Assembly (NCBI GenBank): GCA_934591895.1
Contig: CAKTPP010000003.1
Span: 124,001-188,000 of the forward strand
Direction: 5' to 3'
Length of the DNA stretch: 64,000 nt
Origin: an uncultured Oscillospiraceae bacterium
GTDB lineage: Bacteria > Bacillota > Clostridia > Oscillospirales > Oscillospiraceae
Positions 60,168-64,000 of the stretch are shown piece by piece. The stretch's first letter is position 1. Each line of letters opens with the position of its first letter. The position numbers and the translations under genes are program-made. The notes under the pieces were generated by a model, which saw only the letters and a program-made list of their open reading frames with translations, made no database searches and was not told the origin of the DNA.

Positions 60168-60943
60168 GCGCTTACGGCGCCCTTGCCGCATGGTACGATG
60201 CGCTGACCCGCGACGTGGATTATACCGCGTTCGCGGACTTTTATGAGCAGTGTTTCCAGCAGGGGCGCGGCGAGAGCCATACCCTGCTGGATTTTTGCTG
60301 CGGCACGGGCACGCTCACGCGCCTCATGGCCGCGCGCGGCTACGAGATGATCGCGACCGACGGCTCGCCCGATATGCTCATGCAGGCGCAGGCACACAAT
60401 GCAGACCTGCCGCCGGACGCCGCTGCGCCGCTGCTGCTGTGTCAGGAGGCGTCCGAGCTCGACCTCTACGGCACGGTCGACGCGGCCTACTGCTCGCTCG
60501 ACGGCATCGACTACCTGCCGCCGGAGGAGCTGCCGGAGGTGCTGCACCGGCTGCACCTGTTCGTGCGCCCGGGCGGGATGCTGATCCTGGACATCCGCGA
60601 TCCGGCGTCGTTCCGCGCGCTCGACGGCGGCACGTTCGTCGACGAGACGGACGATGTCCTGTGCCTCTGGCGGGCGGAGTTTGACGCGGCGGCGCAGACC
60701 ATGCACTACGGCATGGATCTGTTCACGCGCGCGGGCAAGCTCTGGTCGCGCGCGTCCGAGGAGCACATTGAGTATGCGCACACGCCCGAGCTGCTCACAA
60801 GGCTGCTCACGGAGGCGGGCTTTCTCGATGTGACCGTGCGGCGCGACGGGCCGCAGGCAGACGCCGGGCGTGTGTTCCTCACGGCGATGCGCAGTCTGGA
60901 ATACGGAAACGAAACCATGGAAACAGGAGATCCTGTTGGATAA
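60164..60943 (+). CDS. Class I SAM-dependent methyltransferase
   Basis: 259 residues. YGALAAWYDALTRDVDY is the common opening of this methyltransferase group; the SAM-binding motif is LLDFCCGTGTLTRLMAARGY near residues 43-62, followed by TDGSPDMLMQA and YCSLDGIDYL. The GTG start overlaps the previous stop (GTGA) and follows CGGAGGAG. The methyl acceptor is unknown. The hslO gene follows after about 18 bp. Confidence 0.88.
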   Translation: MSAYGALAAWYDALTRDVDYTAFADFYEQCFQQGRGESHTLLDFCCGTGTLTRLMAARGYEMIATDGSPDMLMQAQAHNADLPPDAAAPLLLCQEASELDLYGTVDAAYCSLDGIDYLPPEELPEVLHRLHLFVRPGGMLILDIRDPASFRALDGGTFVDETDDVLCLWRAEFDAAAQTMHYGMDLFTRAGKLWSRASEEHIEYAHTPELLTRLLTEAGFLDVTVRRDGPQADAGRVFLTAMRSLEYGNETMETGDPVG

Positions 60944-60961
60944 TTCTTCGAGGTGAACATT

Positions 60962-61855
60962 ATGGATGAGATCATCCGCGCCGTCTCGAAAGACGGCTTT
61001 GCAAAAATATCGGTCGTCACCGCGCGTGACGCGGTGCAGCGCGCCAACGCCATTCACACCTGCAGCCCGACGGCCATCGCCGCCCTCGGCCGCAGCCTGT
61101 GCGCCGCGTCCATGCTCGGCGATCTGCTCAAGGAGGAAAACGGTACGGTCACGCTGCGCATCAACGGCGGCGGCGGCCTCGGCACGATCGTCGCGGTGTC
61201 GGACTGCGACGGAAATGTCCGCGGCATGGTCTCGAACCCCGCGTTCGACCTGCCCACGCGCCCGGACGGAAAGCTCGACGTCGGCGGCGCGGTCGGCAAG
61301 GACGGCATGCTCACCGTCAGCCGGGACATCGGCCTGCGTGAGCCGTACATCGGCAGCACGGAGCTCGTCAGCGGCGAGATCGCGGAGGATCTGTCCGCCT
61401 ATCTCGTCGAGAGCGAGCAGATCGCCGCTGCCTGCGGCCTCGGCGTGCTCGTCGACACCGATCACAGCGTCAAGGCGGCCGGCGGCTTTCTTGTGCAGCT
61501 CCTGCCCGGCGCGCCCGAGGAGCTGATCTCAAAACTGGAGGACAACATTTTCGTGATGGATCAGCTCACGACCATCCTCGATGAGGACGGAGCGGACGCC
61601 ATCATCGCGCAGGTCATGCGCGGCCTCGAGCCCGAGACCGTTCTGCGCCACCCGATGGCCTACCGCTGCGCGTGCTCGCGTGCGCGTGTGGAGCAGGCGC
61701 TGCGTCAGTGCGGGGCGGATGAGCTGCGCGCGATGATCGCAGAGGGCAGGGATACGCGCGTGCACTGCCAGTTTTGCGACACGGAATACGTGTTTGCGCC
61801 GGCGGATCTGCAGACGTTGCTGGACACCGAAAACGCTGACACCGCAACGGATTGA
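60962..61855 (+). CDS. hslO: Redox-regulated chaperone Hsp33
   Basis: 297-residue Hsp33, a holdase switched on by oxidation of its zinc-binding cysteines. The core has INGGGGLGTIVAVSDCDGNVRG in two strands and GMLTVSRDIGLREPYIG. The C-terminal redox switch has four cysteines at about 236, 238, 269 and 272 (CACS and CQFC). ATG 60962 follows GAGGTG six bases upstream. It ends the operon before the tRNA cluster. Confidence 0.95.
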   Translation: MDEIIRAVSKDGFAKISVVTARDAVQRANAIHTCSPTAIAALGRSLCAASMLGDLLKEENGTVTLRINGGGGLGTIVAVSDCDGNVRGMVSNPAFDLPTRPDGKLDVGGAVGKDGMLTVSRDIGLREPYIGSTELVSGEIAEDLSAYLVESEQIAAACGLGVLVDTDHSVKAAGGFLVQLLPGAPEELISKLEDNIFVMDQLTTILDEDGADAIIAQVMRGLEPETVLRHPMAYRCACSRARVEQALRQCGADELRAMIAEGRDTRVHCQFCDTEYVFAPADLQTLLDTENADTATD

Positions 61856-61857
61856 AC

Positions 61858-61890
61858 CGTCTTCGGGGCGGCGCTGCCGCCCCGAAGACG
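61858..61890 (+). terminator. Hairpin after hslO, possible terminator
   Basis: 14-bp perfect stem (61858-61871 with 61877-61890), 5-base loop. No T run follows, so termination may be weak. Confidence 0.5.
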
Positions 61891-61921
61891 CACAATTGCC
61901 GAAAAAATTACCGAAAATCTA

Positions 61922-61950
61922 TTGACAATTGTGTGCCTGTCTTGTATAAT
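61922..61950 (+). promoter_or_regulatory. Consensus promoter of the tRNA cluster
   Basis: TTGACA, 17 bp, TATAAT, a perfect SigA match, 16 bp before the first tRNA. Confidence 0.92.
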
Positions 61951-61966
61951 GAGCAAGCTGCGAAAC

Positions 61967-62042
61967 GGGAGCATAGCTCAGCCGGGAGAGCACTTGCCTT
62001 ACAAGCAAGGGGTCACAGGTTCGAGCCCTGTTGTTCCCACCA
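61967..62042 (+). tRNA. tRNA-Val (anticodon TAC)
   Basis: 76 nt with encoded CCA. Acceptor GGGAGCA pairs with TGTTCCC; anticodon arm CTTGC-CTTACAA-GCAAG; T arm has GTTCGAG. Confidence 0.97.
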
Positions 62043-62059
62043 GTTTTTTAATTTCATAC

Positions 62060-62135
62060 GCCTCTGTAGCTCAGTTGGTAGAGCAGGGGACTGAAAATCC
62101 CCGTGTCGTTGGTTCGATTCCGACCGGAGGCACCA
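62060..62135 (+). tRNA. tRNA-Phe (anticodon GAA)
   Basis: 76 nt with encoded CCA. Acceptor GCCTCTG pairs with CGGAGGC; anticodon arm GGGGA-CTGAAAA-TCCCC; T arm has GTTCGATTC. Confidence 0.97.
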
Positions 62136-62139
62136 TTTT

Positions 62140-62215
62140 GCGGGCATAGCTCATTTGGCAGAGCGCCACCTTGCCAAGGTGGAGGTAGCGAGTTCGAATC
62201 TCGTTGCCCGCTCCA
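62140..62215 (+). tRNA. tRNA-Gly (anticodon GCC)
   Basis: 76 nt with encoded CCA. Acceptor GCGGGCA pairs with TGCCCGC; anticodon arm CCACC-TTGCCAA-GGTGG; T arm has GTTCGAATC. Confidence 0.97.
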
Positions 62216-62222
62216 ATTTTTT

Positions 62223-62296
62223 GGCGCCATAGCCAAGTGGTAAGGCATGGGACTGCAAATCCTTGACCCCCGGTTCAAATCCGGGTGGCGCCTCCA
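62223..62296 (+). tRNA. tRNA-Cys (anticodon GCA)
   Basis: 74 nt with encoded CCA. Acceptor GGCGCCA pairs with TGGCGCC; anticodon loop CTGCAAA; T arm GGTTCAAATCC. Last tRNA of the cluster. Confidence 0.96.
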
Positions 62297-62297
62297 G

Positions 62298-62330
62298 AGA
62301 GAACACCAGCCGTTCGGCTGGTGTTCTTTT
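62298..62330 (+). terminator. Terminator of the tRNA cluster
   Basis: 12-bp stem (62298-62309 with 62314-62325, loop GTTC) followed by TTTT. It begins two bases after the CCA of tRNA-Cys. Confidence 0.9.
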
Positions 62331-62418
62331 TGGAGGCGCCTGCGGCGAGGATCGAAAACCGGGAGGGGAAGCCTGTCCCTTCTCGGGCGCTCCCGTGCGG
62401 CGTCCGTTCCGATACCGC

Positions 62419-62459
62419 AATGCCCATCCGCCGGTCTGACCGGCGGATGGGCATTTTGC
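62419..62459 (-). terminator. Terminator of the DMT transporter gene
   Basis: 17-bp perfect stem (62419-62435 with 62439-62455, loop CTG), 33 bp after the gene's stop. T-rich tail on the minus strand is weak (ATTGCGG), so it may also act as an mRNA end stabiliser. Confidence 0.6.
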
Positions 62460-62488
62460 ATCTGCGCGCCTTTGCGCGGATACCTTAT

Positions 62489-63385
62489 TTATTTACCCGC
62501 GGGGAGACCGTGCCGCGACGGGCGCTTTCGCAGCATGGGCACGCACTCCGCGCCTGCGGCGCCGCCGAGGATGAGCGCCGCGCCGAGGATCTGCAGCGGC
62601 TGCATCGTCTCGTGCAGCAGCACGGCCGCACACACGACGGCGGCCAGCGGCTCAAGATAGCCGCACACGGCGACGGTCTGCACCGGCAGACGGCCGATCG
62701 CCGAGAAGTACCAGCAGCAGCCGAGACCGGTGTTCACGGCGCCGAGCAGCACGATCCATCCCCAGTCGTCCGGGCGGACATCGACGGCGAACCCGCGCTC
62801 ACGAATGCCGACGAACACGGCCGCGGTCAGAAAGCCGAAGAGCATCTGCAGCGCCGCGTTTTCCTGCCCCGTGATGTGCGCGGCGCGCTTGTTCTCCGTG
62901 ATCATCACGGCATAGAGCACCGCGCTTGCCGCACCGCACAGCAGGCCGGTCATGTCCGCGCTGCCGCCGCGCACACTGCCGTTGACGAGCAGCACCCCCG
63001 CAAACACCGCTGCAAAGCCGAGCAGCTTCGCGCGCGTCAGCCGCTCGTGAAACAGCAGGGGCGACAGCGCCATCACGATCACCGGCCCGCAGTAATACAG
63101 CAGTGACGCCATGCCCACGCCGATGCGCACATAGCCCTCGTACAGGCACATCCAGCTCGCTCCCATGGCCGCCCCGGACAGCGCGATGTGCAGCAGCTCG
63201 CGCGGATGGCGCAGGCACGCGGGGCGCTGCCGGCGCAGGGCTAAGACCGCTGCCAGCGCTGCGCACCCGATGCCGGCGCGCAGCAGCACGATCTCGCAGC
63301 TCGGCAGTGCGATGCGGCTCGCCACAATGCCGTTGAAGCCGAAGAGCAGCAGCGCCGACAGATATTTCAGATAAGCATGCGTCAT
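62489..63385 (-). CDS. EamA/DMT-family transporter
   Basis: 298-residue membrane protein with ten helices in two EamA repeats. It starts HAYLKYLSALLLFGFNGIVASRI, the first repeat ends near VFAGVLLVNGS, and the second holds GAVNTGLGCCWYFSAIGRLP and YLEPLAAVVCAAVLLHE, the conserved EPL and glutamate of this family. The start at 63385 follows GGGAGGCGG. Such proteins export or import amino acids or other small metabolites. A LysR gene is divergent from it and probably regulates it. Confidence 0.92.
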   Translation of the reverse strand: MTHAYLKYLSALLLFGFNGIVASRIALPSCEIVLLRAGIGCAALAAVLALRRQRPACLRHPRELLHIALSGAAMGASWMCLYEGYVRIGVGMASLLYYCGPVIVMALSPLLFHERLTRAKLLGFAAVFAGVLLVNGSVRGGSADMTGLLCGAASAVLYAVMITENKRAAHITGQENAALQMLFGFLTAAVFVGIRERGFAVDVRPDDWGWIVLLGAVNTGLGCCWYFSAIGRLPVQTVAVCGYLEPLAAVVCAAVLLHETMQPLQILGAALILGGAAGAECVPMLRKRPSRHGLPAGK

Positions 63386-63442
63386 GATGCCGCCTCCCGG
63401 TTGCAATTTCTCTGAATTCAGTGTAAGCTTGTTGATGACATT

Positions 63443-63460
63443 TGAAAAACGAATGTTTCA
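63443..63460. promoter_or_regulatory. Inverted repeat in the DMT-LysR intergenic region, candidate LysR site
   Basis: TGAAA, 8 bp, TTTCA between the two divergent genes; spacing fits a LysR-type dyad. Confidence 0.4.
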
Positions 63461-63487
63461 GATGCATTTCATGAGGAAAGCGGATGA

Positions 63488-64000
63488 GTGCGTGTGGATA
63501 AAAACCTGCAAAAATACGAGGCCTTCGTCAAAACGGTCGAGGCGGGCAGCTTCACCCGCGCGGCGCAGCTGCTGCACTATTCGCAGTCGGGCATCAGCCG
63601 CATGATCGCAGATCTGGAGCAGGAGTGGCGCGTGACGCTGCTCGAGCGCGGCAAGACGGGTGTGGAGCTCACAAGCGAGGGTGCGCTGCTGCTGCCGCAC
63701 GCACGCGCGCTGTGCGCCGGTTACGCACGGCTTGCCGCGGAGGTGGACGCGCTGCACGGCCTGCAGTCCGGTCACATCCGCATCGGTACGTTTTCAAGCG
63801 TGGCCACGCACTGGCTGCCGCAGATCCTGTGCGCATTTTCGCGCGACTATCCGGGCATCGACTATGAGCTGCTGCTCGGCGATTACTGTGAGGTCGAGGA
63901 CTGGCTCGCCGCCGGGCGGATCGACTGCGGCTTTCTGCGCCTGCCGACGCGGCCGGAGTTTGAGACGATCTTCTTGCAGCGCGACGCGCTCGCCGCAGTG
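63488..64000 (+). CDS. LysR family regulator, 3' end outside the window
   Basis: The frame is open to the window end (171 codons seen). The N-terminal winged helix is clear: LQKYEAFVKTVEAGSFTRAA, then QLLHYSQSGISRMIADLEQE, and LLERGKTGVELTSEGALLLPHAR. The start of the effector domain follows: GHIRIGTFSSVATHWLPQIL. GTG 63488 has GAGGAAAG seven bases upstream; GTG 63494 is a second choice. It is divergent from the DMT transporter gene. Confidence 0.9.
   Translation, partial: MRVDKNLQKYEAFVKTVEAGSFTRAAQLLHYSQSGISRMIADLEQEWRVTLLERGKTGVELTSEGALLLPHARALCAGYARLAAEVDALHGLQSGHIRIGTFSSVATHWLPQILCAFSRDYPGIDYELLLGDYCEVEDWLAAGRIDCGFLRLPTRPEFETIFLQRDALAAV

Overview
The window looks like a chromosomal segment of a high-GC, low-GC-phylum Gram-positive anaerobe. 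The best fit is a gut Clostridia of the Oscillospiraceae/Ruminococcaceae type. The reasons are strong GGAGG ribosome sites, SigA-type promoters, a class B sortase with its own small sorting-signal protein, an LCP wall-polymer ligase, phosphotransacetylase, GTP-dependent PEP carboxykinase and lipoprotein-based amino-acid uptake. Species level cannot be read from the sequence alone.

Region 1 (1-22947, all + strand) is a surface-polysaccharide locus of the Wzx/Wzy type, entered in its middle. It holds a CapD/FlaA1-type dehydratase (cut by the window edge), a sugar aminotransferase, a monotopic phosphoglycosyl transferase that would start the repeat unit, an ATP-grasp ligase, about seven intact glycosyltransferases (GT2, GT4, GT8, GT32 types), an EpsG-like polymerase, acyl- and acetyltransferases, two polysaccharide pyruvyltransferases (one broken by a stop and a frameshift), a Wzx-type flippase, a VanZ/nucleotidyltransferase fusion, a UDP-sugar dehydrogenase, rfbA and rfbB. 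Base composition alternates in blocks, and two of the changes fall inside genes (near 11985 and 17715). This suggests a mosaic built by recombination.

Region 2 (23058-33873) has a GNAT acetyltransferase and an SGNH hydrolase on the minus strand, then an LCP protein, a mini sortase substrate and a class B sortase on the plus strand. It continues with lepA coupled to an XRE regulator, pta, tadA, an orphan repeat-bearing gene, a GT8 enzyme and a phosphoribosyltransferase. Region 3 (34315-43109) carries an NSS symporter, a zinc-ribbon HtrA protease, a GntR/ABC exporter operon and mnmG.

Region 4 (43082-50381) has an amino-acid ABC importer, then a separate lipoprotein whose substrate-binding fold is circularly permuted relative to its neighbour. 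A second flippase, a small export protein and PEP carboxykinase follow. Region 5 (50593-59624) has an LspA-like protein and a long intergenic stretch with palindromic repeats and a promoter-to-terminator unit for an unrecognised RNA of about 310 nt. It goes on with a PpiC-type foldase, TcdA with a tiny coupled partner, a membrane hydrolase, a membrane-protein/XRE pair, a eukaryote-type hexokinase and an SPFH/NfeD pair. Region 6 (59762-64000) has a YerC/methyltransferase/Hsp33 cluster, four tRNAs (Val, Phe, Gly, Cys), a DMT transporter and a divergent LysR gene cut by the window end.

The most unusual items are the permuted binding protein (45602-46417), the unidentified RNA unit (51251-51594 minus), the 27-residue sortase cargo (26153-26398), the VanZ fusion (18030-19778) and the mosaic polysaccharide genes. 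All calls come from reading the sequence; no database search was run.
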